From positions 982,806 through 1,046,805 of the forward strand of contig NZ_HE997643.1 in the NCBI RefSeq assembly GCF_000312485.1: a DNA stretch of 64,000 nucleotides, given 5' to 3'. Made by a program: the position numbers and the translations under genes. How positions within the stretch are numbered: position 1 is the first letter of the stretch; each line of letters starts with the position of its first letter. The notes under the pieces were generated by a model. It searched no databases and had not been told where the DNA came from. It saw only the letters and a program-made list of their open reading frames with translations. This document shows positions 38,763-50,000 of the stretch, piece by piece. The DNA comes from Yersinia massiliensis CCUG 53443. Its GTDB lineage: Bacteria; Pseudomonadota; Gammaproteobacteria; Enterobacterales; Enterobacteriaceae.

Positions 38763-39698
38763 CACTTTATACAAATTATAACCCATTGATTTTGCGACAT
38801 GGGCAACCATTTTCTGGCCGCGGACACTATTTCCTACTGCGTCTAAAGGTGGGGAAAACCCAGCGATAGCCATCACGCCAGGTACTACGGCCAATATCCC
38901 ACCACCAACGCCACTTTTCCCCGGTAACCCCACATTATATGCCCAGTCACCAGAGCTGCCATATAACCCTTCCATCGTCATCTCGGCCAAAAGATGGGGA
39001 ATATGATTGGCCGTTAAGACCCGTAACTTACTAATGGGATTAATGCCAGCAGCCGCGAAAGTTGCACCAATTGTCGCTAATTCGATGGTATTGAGCAGCG
39101 TTGAACATTGGCGGGTATAGACTTCGCAAGCCTCCATTGGGTCACAATACATGGCACCTGCAGAATAAAGTAACCAAGCAATTGCGCGGTTGTGGAAATT
39201 TGTCGTTTGCTCTGATTGGTTGACTTCATCTGATAAGCTAATCTGTGCACCACATAATTGTTGCTGAATTTGCAGAATATTGTGCCAGCGGGTTTCACGA
39301 TCATTCGCTTGAATTAAGCTCACAGTAGACATTGCGCCTGCGTTCACTAAAGGCGATAACGGTTTTCCTTTGTGCAATTCGAGCGCCATAACAGAATTAA
39401 ACGGCAAGCCAGTGGGGTCCGCACCCACTTTTTCTTGGACTTTTTGCGGGCCAACATCTTCTAATGCCAGTGCGAGAGTACAGACTTTAGAAATAGATTC
39501 GATGGCAAAACGGTATTCAGCATCTCCGGCCACAATAATATCACCGTCAACAGTCACCACGGCCAGACCGGCTAATGTTGAAGGGACACTGGCCAGATAC
39601 GGAATATAACTGGCGTTGTGCCCTCCGGCGGCGGTTGAATATTGCTTATGTGCTTTATTGACACAGTGTTGCAGTACTTTTAAGTCTGGTTTCATCAT
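38760..39698 (-). CDS. glsA: Glutaminase (serine-dependent, GlsA type)
   Basis: A 312-residue glutaminase of the beta-lactamase-like fold. The catalytic Ser68-x-x-Lys71 lies in 'FAIESISKVCTL'; other signatures are 'GADPTGLPFNSV', 'PLVNAGAM' and 'GLPGKSGVGGGILAVVPG'. It converts glutamine to glutamate plus ammonia. It lies 32 bases after gadC on the same strand and should feed glutamate to GadB while ammonia neutralises protons: the glutamine-dependent acid resistance that E. coli runs with YbaS and GadC. Either of two adjacent ATG codons could start it. It may equally be named after E. coli yneH; the symbol is tentative. Confidence 0.9.
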   Translation of the reverse strand: MMKPDLKVLQHCVNKAHKQYSTAAGGHNASYIPYLASVPSTLAGLAVVTVDGDIIVAGDAEYRFAIESISKVCTLALALEDVGPQKVQEKVGADPTGLPFNSVMALELHKGKPLSPLVNAGAMSTVSLIQANDRETRWHNILQIQQQLCGAQISLSDEVNQSEQTTNFHNRAIAWLLYSAGAMYCDPMEACEVYTRQCSTLLNTIELATIGATFAAAGINPISKLRVLTANHIPHLLAEMTMEGLYGSSGDWAYNVGLPGKSGVGGGILAVVPGVMAIAGFSPPLDAVGNSVRGQKMVAHVAKSMGYNLYKV

Positions 39699-39730
39699 CC
39701 CACTCCACAGTGGCTACCGTTATTAGTAGC

Positions 39731-41287
39731 TTATTTATCTGTTTTTCCTGAGACCAAATGCGATGTTTTACCTTCCGTGGCAATATTGCCTGATTCAGCG
39801 GGCAGACCGGGATGACTATTTGCCTCTTGCCAAGTAAAGGGTGCAAAATCGGCTTTTTCATCACGCCAGTGAGGTTTACGGAACGCATAAATCAGAAGCG
39901 GCAATATAATGAAGAATAGGGTTGCAATGATTAATATACAAACATAGGTTTTTGGGCTGCCAATGGCAATTTGGCTCGGTGGCACAAAACTGAGTAAAAA
40001 GACCACGATGGATGCAATCCAGCCTGCGCCACCAATGATCCACATACCAATATCGCCGCTGGGGATACGGTAGGGGCGAGGGCGTTGCGGTTGGCTATAG
40101 CGCAAATAAATGGCGGAACTAAACATCAGGATATACATAACGAGATACAAAAGAACGGTTAATTGGCTGAGAATCTGAAATGCTGCCTGTACCGAAGGTA
40201 AAATAACGAACAATATGGATAGCAGAGAAACGATCAGTGCTTGCAATAATAGAATGTGTGTTGCCATACCATTCTTATTAGTGTGTTGCCACCAACGAGG
40301 TAAATAACCTGCTTTTGCCACAATCAATAACCCTGACGAAGGCCCACCAACCCAAGTGACCACTCCTGCTAATACGCCGATCGCTAGGGCAATTGCAATA
40401 ACGGGGCTGAGCCAGTTAAATCCTGCCCACCTGAACATATCACCATAAGCCACTAAAATACTTTGCGTCAGATTGATATCAGCTTTTGGAATAACAAATG
40501 CGATGGCAAGGGTGCCGAAAACAAAAATAATGACTGTTCCCAGTGCAGATAACATAATGGCAATGGGATAATTACGATTCGGATTGTCGACGTCCTTAAC
40601 ATGAATGGCATTCATTTCCATACCTGCATAGAACAGAAAAATACTAGCAGCTAAAACGATATTGTTAAAATTGGAGAAGTCGGGAATCACTTCATCCCAT
40701 GAAAGTACTATTTGTGGTGTACCGCCATCAAACAAATAAGCGAAACCAAAGATGATCAAAATAATAGCCGGAATGATTGTACCGATAACGCCGCCCCATT
40801 TGGAGACTCTGGAAAAGGTGGCTACACCTTTAAAGGCAATAAAGGTCGCGAGCCAATAAACCACTAACACAATACTGAGGACAAAAAAACGATTGGCTGA
40901 TAGCGCCTCATCCCAACGTTGATTGGGGCCAATAAAAGCGAGGGAGACAGCAGCAAAAGTTAATACTGTCGGGAACCAAACAGTCACTTCTATCCAGAGC
41001 ATAAACATGGCTAAAAATGCCCAGCGAGGGCCAAATGCCTCACCGACCCAACGGAAAACACCGCCTTTCTCGGGCCAACCCGTTGCGAGTTCAGCCGCCA
41101 CCAATGAAACAGGAATAAGGAAAAAAATAGCAGCGAAAATATAATAAAATATAGAACTTAATCCGTATTCAGCCTCAGCAGGTAAGCCTCTTAAACTGAC
41201 AACGGCGACAATATTCATAATAGCCAATGTGGCGATGCCGAGCTTCTTTATGGCCACAGGCTTAGGCTGATTATTTGTCATTGACAT
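39731..41287 (-). CDS. gadC: Glutamate/GABA antiporter GadC
   Basis: A 518-residue APC-superfamily antiporter with about 12 spans. The N-terminal region 'IATLAIMNIVAVVSLRGLPAEAEYGLSSIFYY' is typical of GadC, and the hydrophilic C-terminal tail of about 50 residues corresponds to the pH-sensing plug of E. coli GadC. It exchanges external glutamate (or glutamine) for internal GABA. In-frame ATG codons at 41287 and 41281 both lie near AAGGA; the second has better spacing. Middle gene of gadB-gadC-glsA. Confidence 0.92.
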   Translation of the reverse strand: MSMTNNQPKPVAIKKLGIATLAIMNIVAVVSLRGLPAEAEYGLSSIFYYIFAAIFFLIPVSLVAAELATGWPEKGGVFRWVGEAFGPRWAFLAMFMLWIEVTVWFPTVLTFAAVSLAFIGPNQRWDEALSANRFFVLSIVLVVYWLATFIAFKGVATFSRVSKWGGVIGTIIPAIILIIFGFAYLFDGGTPQIVLSWDEVIPDFSNFNNIVLAASIFLFYAGMEMNAIHVKDVDNPNRNYPIAIMLSALGTVIIFVFGTLAIAFVIPKADINLTQSILVAYGDMFRWAGFNWLSPVIAIALAIGVLAGVVTWVGGPSSGLLIVAKAGYLPRWWQHTNKNGMATHILLLQALIVSLLSILFVILPSVQAAFQILSQLTVLLYLVMYILMFSSAIYLRYSQPQRPRPYRIPSGDIGMWIIGGAGWIASIVVFLLSFVPPSQIAIGSPKTYVCILIIATLFFIILPLLIYAFRKPHWRDEKADFAPFTWQEANSHPGLPAESGNIATEGKTSHLVSGKTDK

Positions 41288-41322
41288 CCATCCTTTAATT
41301 TTTGCAATTAAGCCGGCAATCT

Positions 41323-42723
41323 CTATGTGTGTTTGAAGCTATTTTGGTGTGCAATACCATGCAGTTCAGGGTGCTCATGTAAATAGTGGAGAGAACATTT
41401 CATGTCCTCAAGTAAGAGTGCGGCGAAGTCCATTTCGAACCCACGACGGCACATTATTCGCATCACGACGATATCAGTTGCATGACCGGTCAGCGTAAAA
41501 GCGGGTACTTGCCAGCCTCGCAGCCTTAACCGCTCAGAGAGGTCATATAAGGTGTAGCCCGTTTTGGCGCCGTCTTTTATTTTGAAGCAAACGGCGGGTA
41601 GGCCACCTTTGGGATCACCTGTACAAATAAATTCATACGGGCCCAATGGTGCAATTGATTTACTTAAGAAATGCGCAACCTGATAGGCCGCCTGTTGGAC
41701 TTTGGTATATCCCTCACGGCCTAATCGGAGAAACTCATAATATTGGGAGATAACTTGCCCTGCAGGGCGGGAGAAGTTGATAGCAAACGTGCCGATTTGC
41801 CCACCAAGGTAATCGACTTTAAAGACCAAATCTTCAGGAAGTGCATCCTGATCTCGCCAAATAACCCAACCGCATCCTAATGGTGCAAGCCCATACTTAT
41901 GGCCTGAAGTACTGATTGATTTTACTCTTGGCAGACGAAAGTCCCATTTTATCTCTGATGCGACAAATGGAGCCAGGAAACCACCACTCGCGGCGTCCAC
42001 ATGGATATCGATATCTATTCCTTTCTCTTTGTGCAGCTTGTCTAAGGCTTGGTGTAAAGGTTCAGGGAACTCATAATTGCCGGTATAGGTCACGCCGAAC
42101 GTGGGAACAACACCGATGGTATTCTCATCACAGGCGTCGATCATTCGCTTCGCATCCATAAAGTAATTACCCGGTTCCATAGGAATTTCACGAATCTCAA
42201 CATCCCAATAGCGCGCAAATTTGTGCCAGCACACCTGTACGGGTCCACAGACAAGGTTAGGTTTATCGATGGGCTTACCGGCGGCTAACTGCTTTTTACG
42301 CCAGCGCCATTTCATCGCCAACCCCCCTAACATACAGGCTTCGGATGAACCGATAGTATTCGTTCCTGTCGCTTGCCCATTGATGGGTTTGGGTGCATTC
42401 CAAAGGTCAGCCAACATATTAACGCAGCGTAAATCGATAGCGGCTGACTGCGGATATTCTTCTTTATCAATCCAATTTTTATTAATGGAAAGATCCATGA
42501 GTTTATGGACGTTCTCATCATCCCAAGTTTGACAAAATGTCGCTAAATTTTGCCGTGCATTACCGTCTAAATAGAGCTCATCATGAATAATTTGATAAGC
42601 AATATCATCACGCATTTCTTTTAATGGGAAATGGGTGGATTCAGCTACATGGCGAATAGCCTGTGAACCAAACCTTGAGTCCAATAATTCTTCTTGCAAT
42701 TTATTAGTAGTATTACTAATCAT
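41323..42723 (-). CDS. gadB: Glutamate decarboxylase GadB
   Basis: A 466-residue PLP enzyme, exactly the E. coli GadB length. PLP-binding Lys276 in '[10 protein letters not shown]' and 'HVDAASGGF' match. The C-terminus ends NSFKHT, keeping His465, which in E. coli closes the active site at neutral pH, so acid activation is probably conserved. It converts glutamate to GABA while consuming a proton. First gene of the acid-resistance operon. I could not identify a GAD box upstream. Confidence 0.96.
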   Translation of the reverse strand: MISNTTNKLQEELLDSRFGSQAIRHVAESTHFPLKEMRDDIAYQIIHDELYLDGNARQNLATFCQTWDDENVHKLMDLSINKNWIDKEEYPQSAAIDLRCVNMLADLWNAPKPINGQATGTNTIGSSEACMLGGLAMKWRWRKKQLAAGKPIDKPNLVCGPVQVCWHKFARYWDVEIREIPMEPGNYFMDAKRMIDACDENTIGVVPTFGVTYTGNYEFPEPLHQALDKLHKEKGIDIDIHVDAASGGFLAPFVASEIKWDFRLPRVKSISTSGHKYGLAPLGCGWVIWRDQDALPEDLVFKVDYLGGQIGTFAINFSRPAGQVISQYYEFLRLGREGYTKVQQAAYQVAHFLSKSIAPLGPYEFICTGDPKGGLPAVCFKIKDGAKTGYTLYDLSERLRLRGWQVPAFTLTGHATDIVVMRIMCRRGFEMDFAALLLEDMKCSLHYLHEHPELHGIAHQNSFKHT

Positions 42724-43108
42724 GATGTAATTACCGTCGTGTATGAATGGGAGTTTTAAACGTAGACGGCTAGATTATATGACGCAAGGTGAAATTAAGC
42801 AGTGTGATGATTATTTTAGTTAGCTTGTTTATTATTTGATTTTATTATTCATGGGGTTATATGTTTGTGGGGAATTGAATTTATTACATTGCCAGTTGTT
42901 TGCTTATTTTAATTGATGCGTTTTTTATTAATGGTGAAAATACGCCTTGATGTTTATATTTTGTTAATGTTTGTTTTTAGTGATGGAATTAAACAAAATT
43001 ATCATGTCACGCTGATTCAATGAATCCATGGTTTGTTGATGGCCGGTTTAATTTCCAAGTCTTAAAGTGTGAAAATTAAAGTCGTTTGATCTATTGCAGA
43101 AGGGAATT
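42724..43108. other. AT-rich gadB promoter region
   Basis: 385 bases between gadB (-) and a lipoprotein gene (+). It is very AT-rich at 42800-43000, as expected for an H-NS-bound promoter. No GadE/GadX box of E. coli type was recognised. Confidence 0.5.
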
Positions 43109-43909
43109 ATGCATAAATTATCACTTTTAATTTTAATCGCACCATTGATGGGGTGTAGCGCGAAAAATGCCACAAGCGCTGAAGGCATGACAGACATTGA
43201 TAGTTATACTGAAAGTCGTATTGTTAATATCATCAATACACATGCAAAAAAAATCGAAACATCCCGTACTGGTGAAATGATTGATGCGGTATCAGCTGAA
43301 TTTCTAGGTACACCTTATAAAGCAAACGTGCTAGTAGGTTCGCCTACCAATCCGGAGAGATTGGTGATTGATTTCAGAGGATTGGATTGTTTTACTTATC
43401 TTGATTATGTCAATTCACTACGCCACTCCACGAGTCAGTCTGATTTTTTTGAAAAACTGATCAGCACGCGTTACGTTAACAATGACATTAGTTATACACA
43501 TCGCAAGCATTTCTTTACTGACTGGGCAAATAGACAGCCATTAAACGCAAAAGATATCACCGCGCAAATTAGCCCTCATACGGTCACTGTCACCAAATAC
43601 TTAAATCAACGAGAAAATGGTGATGAGTTTATTCCGACGTTAGGTGTTGTTAAGCGGAATATAAACTATATTCCAGCGGAGTTTATCAATGATGAAGTCG
43701 TTAATCATTTAAAAACAGGTGATTACATTGGTATCTACACCAAGATAAAAGGGCTAGATGTCACGCATACCGGCATTTTTATCATGACCCCAGAGGGCGC
43801 TGTACTGCGTAATGCTTCCTCATTGAAGAAGAACATGAAAGTTGTTGATTCGCCTTTTCTACAATATGTAAAAAATACGCCCGGAATCATTGTTCTTAGA
43901 GCATTGTAA
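43109..43909 (+). CDS. DUF1460 lipoprotein (NlpC/P60-like amidase fold)
   Basis: A 266-residue lipoprotein from the ATG at 43109, with AGGGAA upstream. Lipobox L-M-G-C places the acylated Cys at residue 16. The DUF1460 core has the likely catalytic Cys94 in 'FRGLDCFTYLDYV', 'FLGTPYKANVLVG' before it, and a His in 'GLDVTHTGIFI'. DUF1460 proteins are related to NlpC/P60 and are thought to cleave peptidoglycan peptides or muramyl amides. It should act in the envelope. A 14-base perfect inverted repeat lies 100 bases downstream. Confidence 0.83.
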   Translation: MHKLSLLILIAPLMGCSAKNATSAEGMTDIDSYTESRIVNIINTHAKKIETSRTGEMIDAVSAEFLGTPYKANVLVGSPTNPERLVIDFRGLDCFTYLDYVNSLRHSTSQSDFFEKLISTRYVNNDISYTHRKHFFTDWANRQPLNAKDITAQISPHTVTVTKYLNQRENGDEFIPTLGVVKRNINYIPAEFINDEVVNHLKTGDYIGIYTKIKGLDVTHTGIFIMTPEGAVLRNASSLKKNMKVVDSPFLQYVKNTPGIIVLRAL

Positions 43910-44302
43910 GATATTCATGGTGAATTAATTGCATTAACGTCTGGCTGAATTAGAAATTTAGCCAATAAAAATTAATGCTTAATGATTACCATAATAAAAA
44001 TGGCGGCAGTGAGTTACTCTTGGTACATTGCCAAGAGTAACTCATTATATTTCCGCTGCGATTGGGGATGGGGGCCCAGCAGAGTTGCGGTTATCTGTAA
44101 TCTCAACACCCTGAAACTGGAGTTGAGTTCGTTCGTTGTAGGGTTTGCTTACCCATTAAGTTGTTTGAGCACCTGATGCTGGAAAAATCACTCTCCGCTG
44201 CTACACTTTCTCATTAAACTATTTATATTGATTAAGTTATTACAAATGATTCCTAATTTTATTAACTAGCATGGCTTGTATCTTTAGAGGGGAAGTTAAC
44301 AA
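43910..44302. other. Intergenic region with a strong inverted repeat
   Basis: Holds a perfect inverted repeat: TGAGTTACTCTTGG (44010-44023) and CCAAGAGTAACTCA (44031-44044) with a 7-base loop, followed by TTATATTT. It may be the terminator of the DUF1460 gene despite its distance. A second imperfect pair CTCAAC...GTTGAG follows at 44102-44127. No gene was recognised; the LysR promoter must lie near 44200-44290. Confidence 0.6.
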
Positions 44303-45217
44303 ATGACCAGAAAACCCATCTCAGATGAGTTAATTAAGTTATCTTCATTCAATCTCAATTTGATGACAATTTTCGGTCTTATTTATACAACACGTAGTGT
44401 CACGGAAGCGGCTAATATTCTTAATATTTCTCGCCCGGCCATTAGCCAATCATTAAGAAAATTACGTCTGCACTTTGAAGACCCGCTTTTTATCCGTCAT
44501 GGTAATACATTATCACCAACTGTTTTTTCTGATGATCTTTACAGAAAGACAGAGAACAGTATAAAATCAATGAGTGATTTCCTCTGTAATGATAGTTCTG
44601 TTAATAATCAGGAAACACTGTCAGTATATTCTCCGTTTTATGTTTTTGCTTACGATTATATGCTCAAAAACATTAGCAGCCAAAAATTTAAATACAAAAT
44701 AAAATATTATGAGACTAATTTCGATATCCCCTCTACTGTCGATCTTCTTAACTATCGAAAAGCTGACATAGTACTCTCTTCAGGGCCAGTATCTCAAGCC
44801 ACACTTAATTGTATAAAAATTAAAGATATTGAGCTTGAGTTAGTATGCAGTAAGAATAATACTTGGGGGGATAAACTGGTAACAGAGGAAGATTTTACGA
44901 CGTTTGAGTTAATCACATATTTGACTTCTGACGATATAATGAATTTTCACAAACAGAATTTTTCTTCTGAAATTAAAGCTGTTAATTCTATTGTCGAAAC
45001 CAACTCATTATTATTTCTTTTATCAACAGTATCAAACACTCAGTGTTTTACATTTCTATCAAAAAACACCTTCGATTCTTTTGGGGAAATATTCAACCTT
45101 CGCCGATTAAATTATACATTTGCCACGCCAAAAATAGAGGCTTACATTGTCTATCGTAAAGAAATGGATAAGCAAGAAAATTTTAGATTGTTAATGAATG
45201 ATTTTCTGGGGAGATAA
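44303..45217 (+). CDS. LysR-family transcriptional regulator
   Basis: A 304-residue LysR regulator. The N-terminal winged helix is at about residues 15-75: 'LNLMTIFGLIYTTRSVTEAANILNISRPAISQSLRKLRLHFEDPLFIRHG'. The effector domain (about 95-300) is diverged and rich in Ser, Asn and Lys. The gene is strongly AT-rich, unlike the core genes, and suggests transfer. It is convergent with the two-partner secretion operon and may control it, or gadBC/DUF1460 upstream; neither is shown. Ribosome site AGGGG at 44288-44292. Confidence 0.87.
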   Translation: MTRKPISDELIKLSSFNLNLMTIFGLIYTTRSVTEAANILNISRPAISQSLRKLRLHFEDPLFIRHGNTLSPTVFSDDLYRKTENSIKSMSDFLCNDSSVNNQETLSVYSPFYVFAYDYMLKNISSQKFKYKIKYYETNFDIPSTVDLLNYRKADIVLSSGPVSQATLNCIKIKDIELELVCSKNNTWGDKLVTEEDFTTFELITYLTSDDIMNFHKQNFSSEIKAVNSIVETNSLLFLLSTVSNTQCFTFLSKNTFDSFGEIFNLRRLNYTFATPKIEAYIVYRKEMDKQENFRLLMNDFLGR

Positions 45218-45230
45218 TACAGGTCATAAC

Positions 45231-45268
45231 ACCGACTTAAATAAAAACTTAAGCCACCATTATGACCT
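45231..45268. terminator. Bidirectional terminator-like hairpin between lysR and tpsB
   Basis: Outer arms AGGTCATAA / TTATGACCT (45231-45239 and 45260-45268) with an inner CTTAA/TTAAG match. It lies 13 bases after the LysR stop and 40 bases from the convergent transporter stop. Confidence 0.65.
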
Positions 45269-45308
45269 AGAACATTATTGACTCGTGCATTATATCATTA
45301 TATTTCAC

Positions 45309-47084
45309 CTAAAAAGTTTTCAAGAAGTTAAAGTAAAAGCGTGCTTTATTCCCATTGTAACCTTTAGACTCTTCTGCTGCGACAGGGCGCGTAAGTGGGA
45401 ATGCAACCTCCCCAGTGATATATGAATCAGTAAGAATATTAATACGAGCCCCCGCACCTACAGAAGCCAAGCTTTGAGTCACTTCATATCGCGGCTTATT
45501 ATTCCATACTTTACCAATATCCCAAAAACTATAATATTGCACAGGGATTGTTTTTTCCTGAATAACATGTTGCTTTGAATATTGTAATTCAGTCTTCCCT
45601 GCGATACCGCTATCACCGGCAATTTCAGAAGGGTCATATCCACGGCCAAACTGGCTACCACCAATACCAAATTGTTCAGGTGTTAACAGTGGGTCATTAA
45701 ATGCCGTCTGAGCAGAGGTTGCTATATATAGCCCTAATCCACTGGTGATCGGATCCAGGTTTTGCAATCGCTGGATATCAATTTGAAGCTTGGTGAAATT
45801 AGTCTTGCCATTTTCTCGTGAAGGGTTTTGCCGTCTTTCATGGCTGGCATTCATCACATGAAGTCCCTGGCTAAGCTCCATTTTAATAAGATTACTACCA
45901 TGGTAAACATCGATAAAGTCCCAACTTGAACCGAAACGCAAAGCACGAATTTTGTCGTCGCTCGAAGGCGCATAGTCGGGGTCATTAAGATATTCTGATG
46001 TTCCGTTGTACCAGGTAAAGGCAATCGAGGTGTTTATATTTTTCATTCTTGAACGCACCCAAGGGTGATTCAGACGTGCAATTATGTTGTCACCGTGGCT
46101 GTTTGCATTAAGAAAACTATAGATATCAGGGTGCCCATCGCTATGTTGATATAACACACTCATTGTCGTGCCATAACGATTTATTGGTGCTTCATATTGT
46201 CCCTCATAAAAGGCCATGAAATTGCTTTCAAAAGAGTGCCCATAGCGTGCCGAGAGGCGATCACCTAAATCAAATGGATTATTAAGATTCAGACCACCAT
46301 AGCCTTGCCAGGAACCATAATAACGGCTATCACGATTATCAATGCCTAAAAAACCATCCCAGCGCTGTAATTCGTTTGTGATTAACAAGTCGCTACCCGC
46401 AGATTCAGTTGAGGGGCTTAGGGTACCCTGTGCTACATTTCCAGGTAAGTCGTTCATCAATAATAAATTACGTTCCAGTTGCGCGCTTGTCAGCGGCTGG
46501 TCCTGAAGAATATTATCCGCATAACGTTTCATGGCTTTATTTGTGTCGCCTTGATTATTTACGTGGTTAATCTTCCCTTCAATGACCTGAATACGTATTT
46601 GTCCATCAACAATCTGCTGATAAGGAACAAAAGTTCTCACCAGTAAATAACCGTCGTTTCTATATTGCTGGGTAATCAGCTGAGCGACAGCATTAACTTG
46701 CTGTAATGTTATCGATTTACCTTCCAGTTTGGCGAGTAAAGGGCGGAATTTTTCTTCTGGATAAACCGAAACTCCTGATAATTCCACATGCTTCACAGTA
46801 AAAGGTCGGGAAGGCGTTTTTGAGGGTGCGTTTTCTGGTTGTTGGATATCCAAAATCTTTTGCTGTTGGTTCAACTCAGATAACTCTTCGGATGCGCCTG
46901 ACATACTATATGCATCCTTTTTCTCGCCTCTTGCATCCAGCATTTCTATTCTGCTGGGGTCAATGGTTTTAAATAATGGCAAGTCAGCCGCAAAAGAAAA
47001 TGGAATAACGGGAATCATTAATGTTGCGCCGAGCATCATGCGCATTTGTTCTTTTGGAATAGCTCTATCTGTAAATTTGCTCAT
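45309..47084 (-). CDS. TpsB outer-membrane transporter (ShlB/FhaC/HecB family)
   Basis: A 591-residue two-partner secretion transporter. A signal peptide of about 32 residues is followed by a linker, a POTRA domain at about 95-170 ('FTVKHVELSGVSVYPEEKFRPLLAKLEG') and a second POTRA near 172-250 ('RIQVIEGKINHV...'). The C-terminal half is a 16-strand Omp85-type barrel with the conserved 'GIGGSQFGRGYDPSEIAGDSG', close to the L6 loop motif VRGY/F. The last residue is Phe, as in outer-membrane barrels. It should export the exoprotein encoded two bases upstream. Confidence 0.93.
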   Translation of the reverse strand: MSKFTDRAIPKEQMRMMLGATLMIPVIPFSFAADLPLFKTIDPSRIEMLDARGEKKDAYSMSGASEELSELNQQQKILDIQQPENAPSKTPSRPFTVKHVELSGVSVYPEEKFRPLLAKLEGKSITLQQVNAVAQLITQQYRNDGYLLVRTFVPYQQIVDGQIRIQVIEGKINHVNNQGDTNKAMKRYADNILQDQPLTSAQLERNLLLMNDLPGNVAQGTLSPSTESAGSDLLITNELQRWDGFLGIDNRDSRYYGSWQGYGGLNLNNPFDLGDRLSARYGHSFESNFMAFYEGQYEAPINRYGTTMSVLYQHSDGHPDIYSFLNANSHGDNIIARLNHPWVRSRMKNINTSIAFTWYNGTSEYLNDPDYAPSSDDKIRALRFGSSWDFIDVYHGSNLIKMELSQGLHVMNASHERRQNPSRENGKTNFTKLQIDIQRLQNLDPITSGLGLYIATSAQTAFNDPLLTPEQFGIGGSQFGRGYDPSEIAGDSGIAGKTELQYSKQHVIQEKTIPVQYYSFWDIGKVWNNKPRYEVTQSLASVGAGARINILTDSYITGEVAFPLTRPVAAEESKGYNGNKARFYFNFLKTF

Positions 47085-47086
47085 GA

Positions 47087-50000
47087 TTAATCCTCTCGAC
47101 TATTTTGTTCAACCTGGTGGACGCGCGGAATAAGCGTACGGTTCCAGTCAGGAAGGTCTAATTTCCCTTCTATAACCAGATTTTTTATGTAGCCAATCAC
47201 TTCTTCTTGCGTAGGGAATGAATCCTGTTCTGTGCCGTAACTGCGTGGTTTACAAATCAGATGAACAGAATACGCACGTACGATTGCAGCGCTCGCAGTA
47301 TCGCTGGCAAAAATAGAAGAGGGCGATTCCGTTGTTGTACAGCGTTCAGCCGACGAGCCACCGGATAGAATGATCGGGTTTGTTCCTGGTAAAACAGCAG
47401 GGTGACCAGAATCGGTTTTAGGCGGTACTGGTAGCTGCGGCAGAGGTAATTCGGAGTCTAAAGGGCCTTCGATCCGTAACTCACCATCGACCAACACTAC
47501 CCGATAATTTGCGCTGATTTCATGGGTTAGTGTGTTGATGCTGTATTTGCCAACAGATTCTCCAGCTTCCCGGCCTAATGTTACATTTTTCTGATCTCCG
47601 GCAAACTTCCAGTATTTATTATCAATGCTATAGGTAAGCGCTGGATCGGCATCACCCACGTTCTTCTTCACGCTGTCGGCCACCACCACCAAATCAGCGG
47701 GAGTAATGCTCATCACGGTTTTATCGACGTCAACGCTGAAGCGAGAATTAACTTCACTGCCTCCTTCCACTAAATTAAATATATTATATTTTCCTACATT
47801 CTCATTAATATCTGGCAGACTGTACTGAATGGTAAATTCATTGCGTCCACTATTATCCAGTTGGCGGGCTATAAAATTATCGACATCAATAATTTTATTC
47901 ATCTGTTCATTGTTACTTCTGACCTCTACCACGCCGGGATTAGCCTCACCATAAACGCGTGTAGTGTCTTCCGTGTTTACCTTAACCTTTGCCTGATAAG
48001 TGGCGATATTTATCGACCCTTCCGGATTTTGTGTAGAAGACAGCATATAGACTTTCGCTTGTTCAAATAAATTCCTATATCCATCAGGGTTTTTATTGGC
48101 ATCATTAACCCATTGCACGTCATCCATTAGAAAACCTAAATTAGCCCGTACTGTATCCGTCTTCACTCCAAGGTTAATAATGAGCTGCTGGCTTTGTTGG
48201 TCGATAGGGTTATACTGGATCTCCTGATTTAGTTTAGCGCCAGGGATATCCTGCCCCTGGTAAGGAATAACGCCCCAACTCGCTGTATTATTAAATTCAA
48301 AAGCGACATGGCTCCCATTATTGGCTCCAAATGAAAAACCAACCGGTAGTGAAGCCACTGGAACATCATTTAAAGTTACATCAGAAAGATTTGCATTCGA
48401 TATATTAGGTTTAATTACCCATTTATCTCCATTAGAGTCAGTAAATTCCAGACCACCTAATAAATAATCCGAACTATCTAAAAAATCTATTAGCTGTTGC
48501 GTGGAAAGGGTGACAGAATTCCCATTTTTATCAATAACGTTATAGTCCACTGCGGTAAACACTAAATAATCAAATTGCTCATTACTTTTAAGTGTGACAT
48601 TCGCATCCATTTTCCCGCTGACTGCCGATACAGTTTGTTCACCCACCAGTATTAACTGCTGGCTGGTAATTCCTGTCATACTTTCATTACTACCAATGAT
48701 GGGTGAATTGATAGTGACGCCTGGGCCATAAAGAGTGGTACCTGATGCATTCGTTTGTGAGTAAGTGAATATTCCATTACTCGCACGTCCAGCAAGTTTC
48801 CCGGCGTAGTTCAGTTCACTGTCCATTCGGACACTGGCACCTTCTAGTGCAACCTGTGCTGCTTTTAATGCCGTATTAGCATCTTGTCTGATTGAACCTG
48901 CGTTAGATGTTTTGATCCATGCGATACCACTGCCCAAATCAACAATCGCTCTTTTATTCCAAGCCGCATCACCTGTTTCGCTACCTGCATTATCTTTAAA
49001 TACGACATCGCCAGTCGCTGCAATAAATAAGTTCCCCCCCTGCAATATAATTGGAGCATTAATATAAATACTGCCACTTTTCTCTTCTAGATCAGTACCT
49101 GCATAGTTTTTTCCCTGAGTCGGGTTCCCGCTGGAAATAATCGATAGCGTTGCGCTAGAATTGGCATCCTTGAACACATTCTTTACAACAATCGGAGCAT
49201 TGATATCTATTCTTTCGGTCGCTGTGATTTCAACGGTGCCTCGTTGTTGCAGAGCATTAATAATGGCCTGATTGGATACAGTCCAGTTGTTCGTATCATT
49301 GACATCAGGAATAACCATACTGCCCGTGTCACTCACGGTTAGATTTTTAGGATCAAGCAGCCATTTGCCTGCAATCTCTCCACCTGATACATCAATATTT
49401 GCATCACTGGTGACATTTAGTTGCTGCCCTGAAGTTTCAACTAAGCCACCCCGTACATCCCCTTTTACGCTAGCACTCCCTGCAAAATGAGTTTGCTTAT
49501 CGCCCCATGCAACGATTGTACCGCCATTTGTTTTCCCCTCGGCTTTAAGCACCGCACCTTTATTTACAATTGTTTTATCAGCTCGGGACATTGTTCCTTT
49601 GCCCTGATAATCACCGCCGACTAAGATCTTTCCGCCCGCGGTTTGTGTACCCGAAGCGTCAATATTGGCAGAAGACGTCAATACCACGTTGTTTCCGAAC
49701 AATGTGATGTTCCCGCCCTGGGTTCCTTTAGCTGACAATTTGCCTGATATTATGCTCTGCTCAGCATTTCCTAGAATGATGCTTCCACCTTGCTCGCTGA
49801 CAGAGTCAGCAATGACTGCACCACCTAGGTTGATAACTGAGTCCAGATGTTTGGCCGCTCGCTGTGCACTCATTGCTACAACGCCGCTACCCACATCAAT
49901 TTGCCCGCTATTATGCACCCCACCAGTCAGCCCGGAGTTGACACTATTACTCTCCGCTGGAGCGCCATTAATGGTAAGGTTGATCAGACCGTCTCCCTGA

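Noticed and set aside
42724-43000. GAD box upstream of gadB
   Set aside because: The region is AT-rich, but no match to the 20-base E. coli GadE site could be found by eye.
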